64,000 bases of DNA from Saprospiraceae bacterium (GCA_016787415.1 JAEUUT010000055.1:1-64000), one strand, 5' to 3'. Counted from the stretch's first letter, positions 36,192 to 44,652 are shown. Program-made: numbers and translations. The notes: generated by a model not told the origin, from the sequence alone.

Positions 36192-36427
36192 GTTATCAGG
36201 GGTGGTAAAAAGTCGACAGTCCTAAGTCCACAGTCCTGAGTCTGTAGCGTACACCTGAATAAGCCGGGTATATCAATTAAGTTATGCAAAGAGTGATTGT
36301 TGTATGCTCCAGACTGAGGACTGAGGACTCAGGACTGTCGACTATTTCCCCCTCCTGATAACTAATAACCGATAACAGATAACTATCTTACCACCCCTGA
36401 TAACCAATAACGGATAACCGATAACTA
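36192..36427. repeat. Nested palindromes: GAGTCCTGAGTC element inside a TTATCGGTTATTAG element
   Basis: An outer pair, GTTATCAGGGGTGGTAA at 36192-36208 and its reverse complement at 36389-36405, brackets the region. Inside is a GAGTCCTGAGTC element (arms 36211-36255 and 36311-36343, outer GTCGACAGTCCT / AGGACTGTCGAC, with GTAGCGTACACC at the loop side). Between 36346 and 36427 there are arrays of ATAACTAATAACCGATAAC words. The array ends 2 bases before the dacB ATG. This suggests one element went into another. Confidence 0.85.
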
Positions 36428-36429
36428 AA

Positions 36430-37770
36430 ATGCTAGATCGTTCCAGCACATTACTCACCTTGCTCACAGGTATTTTACTCTGTTTTTCCTGCACAACGCC
36501 ACGCAGTGTAGCACGGAAAATGGAAAAAGAGGTGCGCCATTCACCCGTATTCAGCCGGGCTTTTACGGGATTTACCTTGATGGATCCCGAAACGGGCAAA
36601 ATCCTCGCCGATGTAAATGGCGATCATTTATTTACCCCGGCTTCTACGACCAAGATACTGACGTTGTACACCTGCCTGAAAATGCTGGGCGATTCTGTGC
36701 CGGCCCTGCAAATACAACGACGCACCATCGACGAAACCACCCAGCAGTATGCCTTGTTGCTGCGCGGCAGCGGTGACCCCACTTTCCTAAGCCCGTTTTT
36801 TCAGTATTGGCAAGGCGCTTACCAGACATTAAAAAATCGGCCGGAAGCATTGCAACTGCTCGCCCGCGAGCCTGCGCCCGAACGTTTTGGGCCCGGCTGG
36901 GCCTGGGATGACTACCCTTACGGGTATCAGGCCGAACGCAGTACTTTCCCGATATATGGAGGTGTGGTTAGGTATGTGCCCACCACAGATTTTCAATACG
37001 AGATTCAGCCACCCGTTTTCAGAGAGCATTTTATGCAAGTATTCCAGAAAGGCGGTTTTGCCGACCATATCGTGCGCAGCGAATTTGAAAATGAATGGCG
37101 CATACCTGGCCTGAATGCACCCAAAGAAGAAAAATGGCTTCCTTTTACCGCTCCAGACCGTGCTGCCCTACTGGCCGACACGCTGGGCAAAGCGGTAAAC
37201 ACCTACACGCCTTACCCTTACGAATTGATACCTAACGAGTGGCAAACCCTCTACTCCACCCCACTCGATACCGTACTGCGGCGCATGATGTATCAAAGCG
37301 ATAATTTTATCGCTGAGCAAATGCTTCTGCTTTGTGCAGGCGAAAAATTCGGCCTACTCCAGCAGGATACGCTCATCAACTGGATGCTCGATTCTGTACT
37401 GACCGACCTGCCACAGCGCCCTCACTGGGTAGAAGGCTCCGGACTGTCGCGCTACAACCTCATTAGTCCGCAAGACCTCTCTACCCTCTTGCTGCGCCTC
37501 TGGCGCGAACAGCCGCACGAACGCCTGCTATCCTTGTTCCCCAAAGGCGGCGTCGATGGCACCCTGGCCGACTGGTATGCCGGGAAAGATGGAAAGCCCT
37601 ATGTTTTTGCCAAAAGCGGCTCCATGAGCGGCGTCACCTGCTTGAGCGGCTATGTGCGCACCCGACAAGGGAAATTCCTCATTTTTACTTTTATGACCAA
37701 TCATTTCACAGGCAGCAGCCGGGCCTGGAAAGAGGAAATCAGTTGCTTGTTATCAGTTATCGGTTATTAG
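36430..37770 (+). CDS. dacB: D-alanyl-D-alanine carboxypeptidase/endopeptidase, PBP4-like (S13)
   Basis: A 446-residue protein with a lipoprotein-like signal (ILLCFSCTTP, Cys21). The penicillin-binding active site is complete: SxxK at 72-75 (STTK), SDN at 290-292 (YQSDNFI) and KSG at 395-397 (AKSGSMSG). S13 enzymes trim or cut cross-links of peptidoglycan in the periplasm. The last eight residues (CLLSVIGY) are encoded by a TTATCAGTTATCGGTTATTAG array that also gives the TAG stop, and the start follows a similar inverted array by 2 bases, so the gene is bracketed by repeats. The blaI-M56 pair downstream suggests a cell-wall locus. Confidence 0.9.
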   Translation: MLDRSSTLLTLLTGILLCFSCTTPRSVARKMEKEVRHSPVFSRAFTGFTLMDPETGKILADVNGDHLFTPASTTKILTLYTCLKMLGDSVPALQIQRRTIDETTQQYALLLRGSGDPTFLSPFFQYWQGAYQTLKNRPEALQLLAREPAPERFGPGWAWDDYPYGYQAERSTFPIYGGVVRYVPTTDFQYEIQPPVFREHFMQVFQKGGFADHIVRSEFENEWRIPGLNAPKEEKWLPFTAPDRAALLADTLGKAVNTYTPYPYELIPNEWQTLYSTPLDTVLRRMMYQSDNFIAEQMLLLCAGEKFGLLQQDTLINWMLDSVLTDLPQRPHWVEGSGLSRYNLISPQDLSTLLLRLWREQPHERLLSLFPKGGVDGTLADWYAGKDGKPYVFAKSGSMSGVTCLSGYVRTRQGKFLIFTFMTNHFTGSSRAWKEEISCLLSVIGY

Positions 37771-37891
37771 TTATCAGGGGTGGTAAGGAGACCATCTGCA
37801 CATTTTTTTGGCTTGACTTTTTGTGTGGCCAAAAGAATGTGCAGATGGTCTCCTTACCACCCCTGATAACTAATAACCGATAACTGATAAC
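37749..37891. repeat. Word-array palindrome, TTATCGGTTATTAG family, 56-bp perfect arms
   Basis: The arms 37749-37804 and 37836-37891 are perfect reverse complements over 56 bases. The outer part is GTTATCAGTTATCGGTTATT words, the inner part ATCAGGGGTGGTAAGGAGAC then CATCTGCACATT. The 31-base loop reads TTTTTGGCTTGACTTTTTGT and on. The inner core recurs at 48956-49142. The left arm overlaps the end of dacB. Confidence 0.95.
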
Positions 37892-37936
37892 CGTAAGTAG
37901 GAAATTTTTCGTACGAAAAATTTCCTACTTACGGTT
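37889..37936. promoter_or_regulatory. 48-bp perfect palindrome, probable operator of the BlaI-type repressor
   Basis: The sequence is self-complementary with no loop from 37889 to 37936, centred on TTTCGTACGAAA at 37912/37913. It ends 7 bases before a -7 element and 19 bases before the regulator ATG. BlaI/MecI repressors bind palindromes in front of their own genes, so auto-regulation is likely. It also abuts the array palindrome on its left. Confidence 0.7.
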
Positions 37937-37943
37937 TCCTGCT

Positions 37944-37951
37944 TATATTTG
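37944..37951 (+). promoter_or_regulatory. -7 element (TATATTTG) of the blaI-type gene
   Basis: TATATTTG ends only 4 bases before the ATG at 37956, so transcription would begin at or just after the start codon and the mRNA would be leaderless. The -33 region falls inside the palindrome, where a bound repressor would block polymerase. Confidence 0.6.
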
Positions 37952-37955
37952 CCCC

Positions 37956-38366
37956 ATGAAACAGCAACACGATCCATCTGGCGCCTTGCCGGAACCCACT
38001 AAATCGGAACTGGAAATCCTCCAGGTATTGTGGCAGAATGGCCCTTCCACTGTCCGCTTTGTCAATGACAACCTGAATGAACAAATGCGGGAGGTGAACT
38101 ACTCTTCTACGTTGAAACTCATGCAGATCATGCTCGACAAAGGCTTGCTGGTACGGGAAATTGACGGCAAAAACCACATCTATCACCCGGCTGAACAGCA
38201 GGAAGTCACACAGGCAAAGGTCATTCGCGGCCTGGCGACTATTGCTTTCGGCGGGTCGCCTGCCACGCTGGCATTGCGGGCACTGGGTTCCGGCAACACC
38301 TCGGCAGAAGAACTGGAGCAAATCAAGTTATTGATCCAACAACTTGAAAATCAACAAAATAAATAA
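37956..38366 (+). CDS. BlaI/MecI/CopY-family transcriptional repressor
   Basis: A 136-residue winged-helix protein. 'PTKSELEILQVLWQNGPSTVRFV' and 'EVNYSSTLKLMQIMLDKGLLVRE' match the DNA-binding part, 'GKNHIYHPAEQQEVTQAKVI' the wing and the proteolysis-sensitive linker. In the classical system the partner metalloprotease cleaves the repressor when beta-lactam is sensed. The M56 gene follows after 11 bases, so the pair is intact. The palindrome at 37889-37936 is the probable operator. No beta-lactamase is in view; dacB is the nearest wall gene. Confidence 0.93.
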   Translation: MKQQHDPSGALPEPTKSELEILQVLWQNGPSTVRFVNDNLNEQMREVNYSSTLKLMQIMLDKGLLVREIDGKNHIYHPAEQQEVTQAKVIRGLATIAFGGSPATLALRALGSGNTSAEELEQIKLLIQQLENQQNK

Positions 38367-38377
38367 ATTCCTCTGCT

Positions 38378-40687
38378 ATGGAAACAATCCCGTTTTTTAT
38401 CCCCAGGTCGCTGGGCGAGGCCTTAGGCTGGACGGTGCTGCACAGCATTTGGCAAGCCGGCTTGGTGGCGCTGCTCACAGGCGTGCTGCTTATTGTATTG
38501 CGCAGGAAATCGGCCAAAACACGTTACTGGGTTGCCAACACTGCCCTTTTGTTGATTTTGCTGGCGGCAGCAGGCACCTTTGCCTACTATTTCCAGTATT
38601 CTGCGCCACCTGTTTTGCTTGCAGAAACAACTTCGGGCTCTACGCAGGCAATGAAAGGTGCTACTGCTCCTGTACTGGCATTTCAGCCGGCTGAAATGTC
38701 GGCAGGTTTCAACATGAGCGCCTATTTCAACCAAAACCTGCCACTGGTGGTAGCCTGCTGGTTTTTGGGGCTGTGCGTATTTCTCCTGCGTTTGCTCGGC
38801 AATGTTGGCTATGTGTACTACCTGAAAAACCACCTGAATTTTCCTGCCGAAGAATACTGGGACGAGCTGCTTCAAAAATTGTTGCGTACTGCGCGCATAC
38901 AACAACCTGTGCGCCTCGTCGAGTCGGCACTGGTGCGCACACCCATGGTCATAGGTCATCTCAAGCCCCTCGTTCTTTTTCCCATCGGCCTCATCAACCG
39001 GCTCGACCCGCACCAGGTGGAAGCCATTCTGGCGCACGAACTGGCGCATATTCTGCACCGCGATTACCTGTTCAACCTGCTTCAATGTCTGGTGGAAACG
39101 CTGTTTTACTACCACCCTGCGGTGTGGTGGCTGTCGGCGCGGGTGCGGCACGAACGCGAAATTGCTGCCGACGACGCTGCCGTACAACTGACCGGCAAAT
39201 CCATGGAATATGCCAAAACGCTGGTACTGATCCAGGAAATGGCTATGATACCACTCCAAATGGTTCCTGCCTTCTCCGGCCCTCGAAAAAACCAACTTCT
39301 CTACCGGATTCAACACATTTTACGCGTACAACAAACAACGAATTTAGCTATGGAAAAAATCATCGGAACCTGTGCCATTCTCCTGGTCATCATCGGACTG
39401 GGAATGGCACAAAACAAAAACAACAACAGCATCTCCTACCAACACGTCGAAACCATTGCCAATGGAAATGACCTGAGCGGCGTGTGGGAGGCCAGCATCG
39501 AAAACGACAAGGTGTGCGTCAATTTCAGCAGCCGGCGCGAACATTTTTCCTGGAACAACGGTAACTGCTACCTGAAATCTGACTTTTCAGCGCTGCCCAC
39601 AGTGGAATCGGAATTTACCCTCACACGCCCTGCCGGTGTGATGACCTTCAAGGGAAAATTTGAAAACAATGAAGGATACGGCCGTTTCCGATTTGTCGCA
39701 GACGCCTCCTTTTCATCGTGGCTGAGTGAGCAGGGTATCACCGGCATCGACGATTTTGCCATGCTGAACCTGTTTCTTGCCAATATCGGGAAGGACTACG
39801 TTCAGTCCCTGCAAAAAACAGGCCTCGGCAACATCTCCGGCGACGAGCTGCAAAGCCTCGCCATACAGGGCGTCGATCAGAAACGCATCGAAGAAGTACG
39901 CGGCATTTCAAAATCACTCGATGCCGGCGATCCGTCCATTGAAACCATTCTGAACCTGACCATCCACGACATCGACCAGGCGTATGTGAAAAGTATGAGC
40001 CAGGCTGGCTTCGGTACACTCTCGCTGGAAGACATCATGAATGCCAAAATTCAGGAAATTACACCTGAATACGTGAAGCAGGTCAATGCAATGGGTTTTG
40101 GAAAACTCTCATTTGAAGATGTGCTTAATTTTAAAATCCACGAAATCACGCCGGAATTTTTGAGTGGACTAAAAAGCGCAGGCATCACAGCAGAATCAGC
40201 CGAAGATGCGCTCAACCTGCGTATTCATGACCTGTCGCCCGAAACCATTGCCGAAATCAAAAAAATGGGCTTCAAAGACTTGTCTACCGAAGACATGCTC
40301 AACCTGAAAATTCAGGATGTTACCCCGGCATTTCTGGCTAATATGCGCAAGGCGGGTTTCGACAACCTGTCGGCAGAAGAGGCGCTGAATCTGAAAATTC
40401 AGGATGTTACACCTGAATTTGTAAAGGAAATGGAAAAAGCAGGATTTAAAAACCTCTCAGTCGACGACGCGCTCAACCTGAAAATACAGGACGTCAATCC
40501 TGCCGACCTGGAAGGCTATACCAAACTGGGCTTTCAAGAAATCGACGTAGACAACGCGGTCAACCTGAAAATTCACGAGGTCACCCCCGAATTCATCCAG
40601 TCTATGCGCAGCAAAGGCTTCGTCGACCTCGACCTGGAAGAATATGTGAATTTGAAGGTGCAGTACGGAGACAAAATCAAGAAGTGA
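38378..40687 (+). CDS. BlaR1-like M56 metallopeptidase with nine C-terminal 29-residue repeats
   Basis: A 769-residue membrane protein: helices at ~20-40, 50-72, 120-147 and 325-345, and the zinc motif HELAH (His220, Glu221, His224) with Glu261 in 'EIAADDAA' as likely third ligand. After the last helix, residues ~370-450 make a beta domain, and ~466-760 are repeats of period 29 with the consensus NLKIQDVTPEF...MRKAGFxNLSxEDAL. These face the periplasm and take the place of the penicillin-sensor domain of BlaR1. Partner of the BlaI-type repressor. The TGA stop lies in a GTGAGAGG array. Confidence 0.9.
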   Translation: METIPFFIPRSLGEALGWTVLHSIWQAGLVALLTGVLLIVLRRKSAKTRYWVANTALLLILLAAAGTFAYYFQYSAPPVLLAETTSGSTQAMKGATAPVLAFQPAEMSAGFNMSAYFNQNLPLVVACWFLGLCVFLLRLLGNVGYVYYLKNHLNFPAEEYWDELLQKLLRTARIQQPVRLVESALVRTPMVIGHLKPLVLFPIGLINRLDPHQVEAILAHELAHILHRDYLFNLLQCLVETLFYYHPAVWWLSARVRHEREIAADDAAVQLTGKSMEYAKTLVLIQEMAMIPLQMVPAFSGPRKNQLLYRIQHILRVQQTTNLAMEKIIGTCAILLVIIGLGMAQNKNNNSISYQHVETIANGNDLSGVWEASIENDKVCVNFSSRREHFSWNNGNCYLKSDFSALPTVESEFTLTRPAGVMTFKGKFENNEGYGRFRFVADASFSSWLSEQGITGIDDFAMLNLFLANIGKDYVQSLQKTGLGNISGDELQSLAIQGVDQKRIEEVRGISKSLDAGDPSIETILNLTIHDIDQAYVKSMSQAGFGTLSLEDIMNAKIQEITPEYVKQVNAMGFGKLSFEDVLNFKIHEITPEFLSGLKSAGITAESAEDALNLRIHDLSPETIAEIKKMGFKDLSTEDMLNLKIQDVTPAFLANMRKAGFDNLSAEEALNLKIQDVTPEFVKEMEKAGFKNLSVDDALNLKIQDVNPADLEGYTKLGFQEIDVDNAVNLKIHEVTPEFIQSMRSKGFVDLDLEEYVNLKVQYGDKIKK

Positions 40688-40824
40688 GAGGTGAGAGGTG
40701 AGAGTCCGTAGAGTACACGTTGATACTTTTGGCATTTATTTTCACAAAAACCAAAAGTACCAACGTGTACTCTACAGACTTAGGACTTAGGACTCAGGAC
40801 TTAGGACTTACGACTCAGGACTTA
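40684..40824. repeat. Chimeric palindrome: GTGAGAGG words on the left, CTCAGGACTTAGGACT words on the right
   Basis: The inner arms 40708-40732 and 40751-40775 (GTAGAGTACACGTTG side; 24 of 25 match) enclose an 18-base loop. The outer left side is a GTGAGAGG array, the outer right side a GACTTAGGACTCAGGACTTA array, so the flanks belong to different families. Both convergent neighbours, M56 (TGA 40685-40687) and psd (TAA 40822-40824), end inside it. Confidence 0.92.
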
Positions 40825-41475
40825 TATCTTTGCAATAATCGTTTTATTCCCCTTCACCATTTCATCCATTTTCACCTCCACTTTTGCATCGAGCGGAAGA
40901 TAGAGGTCGACACGAGAGCCAAATTTAATAAATCCCATTTCGCCGCCCTGCTGTACTTCCTGGCCTTCCTTGATATACCATTTGATGCGTTTGGCCAGCG
41001 CGCCGGCAATCTGACGCATCAGGATTTCGGCATTCCCCATGCTGTACACAACGGTGGTACGTTCATTTTCCGTGCTGCTTTTCGGGTGCCAGGCCACCAG
41101 ATATTTGCCTTTGTGGTAACGAAAATACTGCACTTTGCCGCTCACCGGATTTCGGTTGACGTGTACATTGAACGGCGACATAAAGATTGACACCTGCAAT
41201 CTTTTTCCTTTAAAGTATTCATTTTCAATGGTTTCTTCAATCACGCACACCTTGCCGTCTGCTGGTGCGTACACCAGGTGATTGTCTGTCACTTCGATGC
41301 TGCGCACCGGATTGCGGAAGAATTGCAGGATGATAGCATATAGAATGAGCGACAAAAAAAATACTGGCCAGAATGCAATCGGCAGCAGTTGATTGATGGC
41401 GAAATTGAGTGCGATCAGTACAATCGCAGAAATAGCCAGGAGGGAGTAACCTTCTCTATGAATTCGGAAGAGCAT
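40822..41475 (-). CDS. psd: Phosphatidylserine decarboxylase (archaetidylserine-type, short form)
   Basis: A 217-residue proenzyme (start MLFRIHREGYSLL; the ORF continues 33 codons upstream). Two N-terminal helices (12-30, 35-52) are followed by 'FFRNPVRSI', 'APADGKVCVIEE', 'FMSPFNVHVNRNP' and 'GSRVDLYLP'. Ser187 in FGSR is the expected self-cleavage site that gives the pyruvoyl cofactor (LGST in E. coli). The enzyme makes phosphatidylethanolamine at the inner membrane. No pssA is in view. The stop codon lies at the edge of a repeat array. Confidence 0.92.
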   Translation of the reverse strand: MLFRIHREGYSLLAISAIVLIALNFAINQLLPIAFWPVFFLSLILYAIILQFFRNPVRSIEVTDNHLVYAPADGKVCVIEETIENEYFKGKRLQVSIFMSPFNVHVNRNPVSGKVQYFRYHKGKYLVAWHPKSSTENERTTVVYSMGNAEILMRQIAGALAKRIKWYIKEGQEVQQGGEMGFIKFGSRVDLYLPLDAKVEVKMDEMVKGNKTIIAKI

Positions 41476-41531
41476 TATCTTTTTTGAAAAAACGTGAGGA
41501 AATAAAGGCGGCACAAAAGTCAGAATGTTTT

Positions 41532-41567
41532 TTTGAAAGTGCGCAAAAGTAAAAATTCCTATTTTTG
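41532..41567 (+). promoter_or_regulatory. Possible promoter, TTTG-N24-TATTTTTG
   Basis: TATTTTTG (41560-41567) fits the -7 consensus; TTTG at 41532-41535 is a little far upstream. It would drive asd through the following array, with a leader of about 190 bases. Confidence 0.4.
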
Positions 41568-41599
41568 CGGCCAAAATCGAAGGTAATTTGTGTTTGAGG

Positions 41600-41757
41600 G
41601 GTGGTGGTGTTTTAGTGTTTTAGTGTTTTTGTAGAACGTTCCCTGGAGCATTTGATAGCAAGGGGCCGCTTGATTCCAAAAGACAAAAGCAACGCACCTC
41701 CAAAACACAAAAACACCAAAACACTAAAACACCAAAACACCAAAACACTAAAACACA
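41600..41757. repeat. Word-array palindrome, GTGTTTTA family
   Basis: The left array (41600-41632: GGTGGTGTTTTAGTGTTTTA words) is opposed by a longer right array (41696-41757: CAAAACACCAAAACACTAAA words). The loop, from 41633, begins with GTAGAACGTTCCCTGGAGC outside the arms. It sits between the divergent psd and asd genes, ending 11 bases before the asd start. Confidence 0.88.
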
Positions 41758-41767
41758 TAAAAAAAGC

Positions 41768-42790
41768 ATGAAAGTAGCGGTTGTTGGCGCTACCGGTCTG
41801 GTAGGCTCAAAAATGTTGCAGGTGCTCGAAGAGCGCAATTTCCCGATCACCAAACTGCTGGTGGTTGCCTCCGAGCGCTCGGTTGGGAAAACCATCAAGT
41901 TTCGTGGCAAACGCCATAAGATCATCAGCATGTCTGACGCCGTGGCCAAAAAGCCGCAGGTGGCTATTTTTTCTGCCGGTGGCAGCGTTTCCAAAGAATG
42001 GGCGCCACGCTTTGCTGAAGTAGGCACCGTGGTGATCGACAATTCTTCTGCATGGCGCATGGACCCCGAGAAAAAACTCGTGGTACCGGAAGTGAATGCC
42101 GATGTACTGACCAAAAAAGACAAAATCATCGCCAATCCCAACTGTTCTACCATCCAAATGGTGGTAGCGCTCAAGCCATTGCACGATAAATATAAAATCA
42201 AACGCGTGGTAGTGAGCACCTACCAGTCGGTCACAGGTACCGGCGTAAAAGCCGTCAATCAGTTGATGAACGAGCGCAAAGGCAAACAAGGCGATCGCGC
42301 GTATCCATACCAGATCGACCTGAACCTGCTGCCGCACATCGACGTGTTTACCGAAAACGGCTACACGAAAGAGGAAATGAAAATGGTCAACGAGACCAAA
42401 AAAATAATGGGCGACGACTCGATCCGTGTTACGGCTACCACCGTACGCGTACCTGTGATCGGCGGGCACTCCGAATCGGTGAATGTGGAATTCGAACGCG
42501 ATTTCGATCTCAATGAAGTCCGCAATTTGCTGGCAGCGGCTCCCGGTGTGGTTATTACCGACAACCCTGCGGAACTGGAATACCCGATGCCGTTGTTTGC
42601 GCACGACAAAGACGAGGTATTCGTAGGTCGCCTGCGCCGCGATGAAAGTCAGCCTAACACCCTGAATATGTGGGTCGTATCTGACAATCTGCGCAAAGGC
42701 GCCGCTACCAACGCCGTTCAGATTGCCGAATACCTGCTCGAAAAAGGTATTTTGAAATTAAAAAAGAAAAAAGCGGAAGCCGCACTCTAA
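41768..42790 (+). CDS. asd: Aspartate-semialdehyde dehydrogenase
   Basis: A 340-residue NADPH-dependent enzyme of the lysine, threonine and methionine pathway that reduces aspartyl phosphate. 'VAVVGATGLVGSKMLQVLEER' binds NADP, Cys126 in NPNCSTIQ is the catalytic nucleophile, and His234 in 'VIGGHSESV' the base. 'DNSSAWRMDP' is also a family block. The length is ordinary. The start is preceded by the GTGTTTTA palindrome, so its leader would hold the right arm. Confidence 0.97.
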   Translation: MKVAVVGATGLVGSKMLQVLEERNFPITKLLVVASERSVGKTIKFRGKRHKIISMSDAVAKKPQVAIFSAGGSVSKEWAPRFAEVGTVVIDNSSAWRMDPEKKLVVPEVNADVLTKKDKIIANPNCSTIQMVVALKPLHDKYKIKRVVVSTYQSVTGTGVKAVNQLMNERKGKQGDRAYPYQIDLNLLPHIDVFTENGYTKEEMKMVNETKKIMGDDSIRVTATTVRVPVIGGHSESVNVEFERDFDLNEVRNLLAAAPGVVITDNPAELEYPMPLFAHDKDEVFVGRLRRDESQPNTLNMWVVSDNLRKGAATNAVQIAEYLLEKGILKLKKKKAEAAL

Positions 42791-42913
42791 TTTTGCTCCC
42801 GTATTCGGATCATGGCATCGGGCGAACGGCAGACAACGCCCCCTACCCTACGACCCGAAATCAAAACAAGCGTTTAACGTCTGTCGTCACCACTGTCAAT
42901 CGTAAAGTAAGAC

Positions 42914-44584
42914 ATGAAGAACAAAGTTGTCGTTTGGGGCACCAACGCAGAGAATGAAAAGGTACTGATCGCACTCGAATTGCAGGCAGAAGCCAACAAA
43001 GTGATGCTGTATACTTTCCCGGAAGCCATTGCTCCCGAAGAATTCGTCAATAAAATGATGAATGAATGGCGCGACGGCAAACCAGTGGATTTCCCGGAAG
43101 GCTATACCAGCCTCGAAAGGGAACTCAGCGTTACCGAAAGCCTGCTGCCCGATGATCTCAAGGTTGAACGTGGCGACCTGATCCAACGCGCCCAAACGGA
43201 ATGGCATTTCGCCGTGCTTTCGGCCAAACTGCACACAGTATATCAACAGGAACTGGCCGAATTCAAAGAGAAAGTTCAGGCCCTCAGTACCTATGATAAC
43301 AAATTGTGGGACAGTCTGAAGTCGTTCTGGGACAAGGTACAATCACAATCGCGCGAACGCAACTTGTTCCGCGAGCATGCCGACAACCTGCGCGACAATA
43401 TCAACGTATTGTTCGACGACCTGAAAAAAATGCGCTCCCAGGTGCAAAGCGAATTCATGGAGAGTTCCAAATCCGTTTATGAGGACTTCAACAAAGCCCT
43501 CGACGATGTGGAAGCGCGCATCGTTGCCGGCGGCGCCAAACTCAACAGCGTTTTTGAAGACCTCAAACAAATGCAGCGCCGCTACCGCGACGCCCGCATG
43601 AGCAACGAACACCGCAATCAGTTGTGGGATCGCCTCGACGGCGCTTTCAAAAAGGCCAAAGAACGCAAGTTCGGCCCCGGCGCCAATGAAGGCTCTATTG
43701 CCGACCGCCATGAAAGCCGTATGAAAGGCCTCAATGATGCCATCAAACGGATGGAAGACAGCGTGCGCCGCGATGAGGAAGACCTGCAATTCCAGCAGAA
43801 AAAGGTAAACAATACCGAAGGCCAACTCGAAGCGCAAATCCGCATGGCCAAAATTAAAATGATCGAAGAACGCCTCTCTTCCAAACGCGATAAACTGGCA
43901 GAAATGAACCAGACGCGCCAGGATGTGGAACGCCAGATCAATAGCGCCCGCGACAAGGAAGCAAAACGCGCCGAGAAAGAAGTGGAAAAACAAAAACTCG
44001 ACGCCGCTCGCGAAGCCGCCAAAACGGAAATCGCCGCTTCTATCAAAACCAAAGGCGAAAAAGAAGACTCTCTGTTTGAAGCCGCTTCCAACGTCATTGG
44101 TGATTTGCTGATGGACGCACTGGATACTGCCAAAGCAGTGGCTTCCGTGGTGGCCGATAAAGCCGAAGAAGCCTATGACAAGGCTGCTGATAAAGCGGAA
44201 GAGGCATACGAAAAGGCGAAAGACAAAGCCGGAGAAGCATACGAAAAAGCCTCCGACAAAGCAGAAGAAGTGTACGAAAAAGCAAAAGACAAGGCCGGAG
44301 AGGTATACGAAAAGGCTTCCGACAAAGCAGAAGAACTGATCGATAAAGCCAAGGAAACTGCCGCCAATGCAGTGGACGCCGTCAAATCTAAAGGCGAAGA
44401 GGCTGCTGAGAAAGCAGAGGAAGTCGTTGAAAAAACAGAAGAAGCCGTAGAAGAAACGGCTGAGAAGATAGAAGAGACTACACTGGAATCTACGTCCGGC
44501 GATGACAAGAAAGACATCATCATCGATGTGGTGGTACACAAAGACGACGAAAAGAAAGTGGACGATACAAATGCTGAAGGGTAA
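42914..44584 (+). CDS. Coiled-coil protein with six LEA-like 11-residue repeats
   Basis: A 556-residue protein. The first ~90 residues make a small globular domain (MKNKVVVWGTNAENEKVLIA). Long helices follow (~95-380), with DUF349-like stretches ('HRNQLWDRLDGAFKKAKERKFG'). Residues 415-480 are six exact 11-mers of the form DKAEEAYEKAK/S, as in group 3 LEA and other amphipathic-helix proteins. The end (490-556) is Glu/Lys rich. There is no signal peptide, so it is cytoplasmic. It may protect against stress or bind membranes; the function is unknown. An intrinsic terminator follows. Confidence 0.8.
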   Translation: MKNKVVVWGTNAENEKVLIALELQAEANKVMLYTFPEAIAPEEFVNKMMNEWRDGKPVDFPEGYTSLERELSVTESLLPDDLKVERGDLIQRAQTEWHFAVLSAKLHTVYQQELAEFKEKVQALSTYDNKLWDSLKSFWDKVQSQSRERNLFREHADNLRDNINVLFDDLKKMRSQVQSEFMESSKSVYEDFNKALDDVEARIVAGGAKLNSVFEDLKQMQRRYRDARMSNEHRNQLWDRLDGAFKKAKERKFGPGANEGSIADRHESRMKGLNDAIKRMEDSVRRDEEDLQFQQKKVNNTEGQLEAQIRMAKIKMIEERLSSKRDKLAEMNQTRQDVERQINSARDKEAKRAEKEVEKQKLDAAREAAKTEIAASIKTKGEKEDSLFEAASNVIGDLLMDALDTAKAVASVVADKAEEAYDKAADKAEEAYEKAKDKAGEAYEKASDKAEEVYEKAKDKAGEVYEKASDKAEELIDKAKETAANAVDAVKSKGEEAAEKAEEVVEKTEEAVEETAEKIEETTLESTSGDDKKDIIIDVVVHKDDEKKVDDTNAEG

Positions 44585-44611
44585 ATACCCGGGGCTCGTT
44601 TAACATGATAT

Positions 44612-44652
44612 ATCCCGAATTTTGGTTGCGGCCAGAATTCGGGATTTTTTTT
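44612..44652 (+). terminator. Intrinsic terminator of the coiled-coil gene
   Basis: ATCCCGAATTTTGG and CCAGAATTCGGGAT form a stem, followed by eight T. The same hairpin type (ATCCCGAAT, TTGCG loop) ends katG at 12572-12620. Confidence 0.9.

Noticed and set aside
43343..44539. 398-codon antisense ORF opposite the coiled-coil gene
   Set aside because: Phe/Cys/His-rich translation that mirrors Lys/Glu/Ala codons of the real gene.
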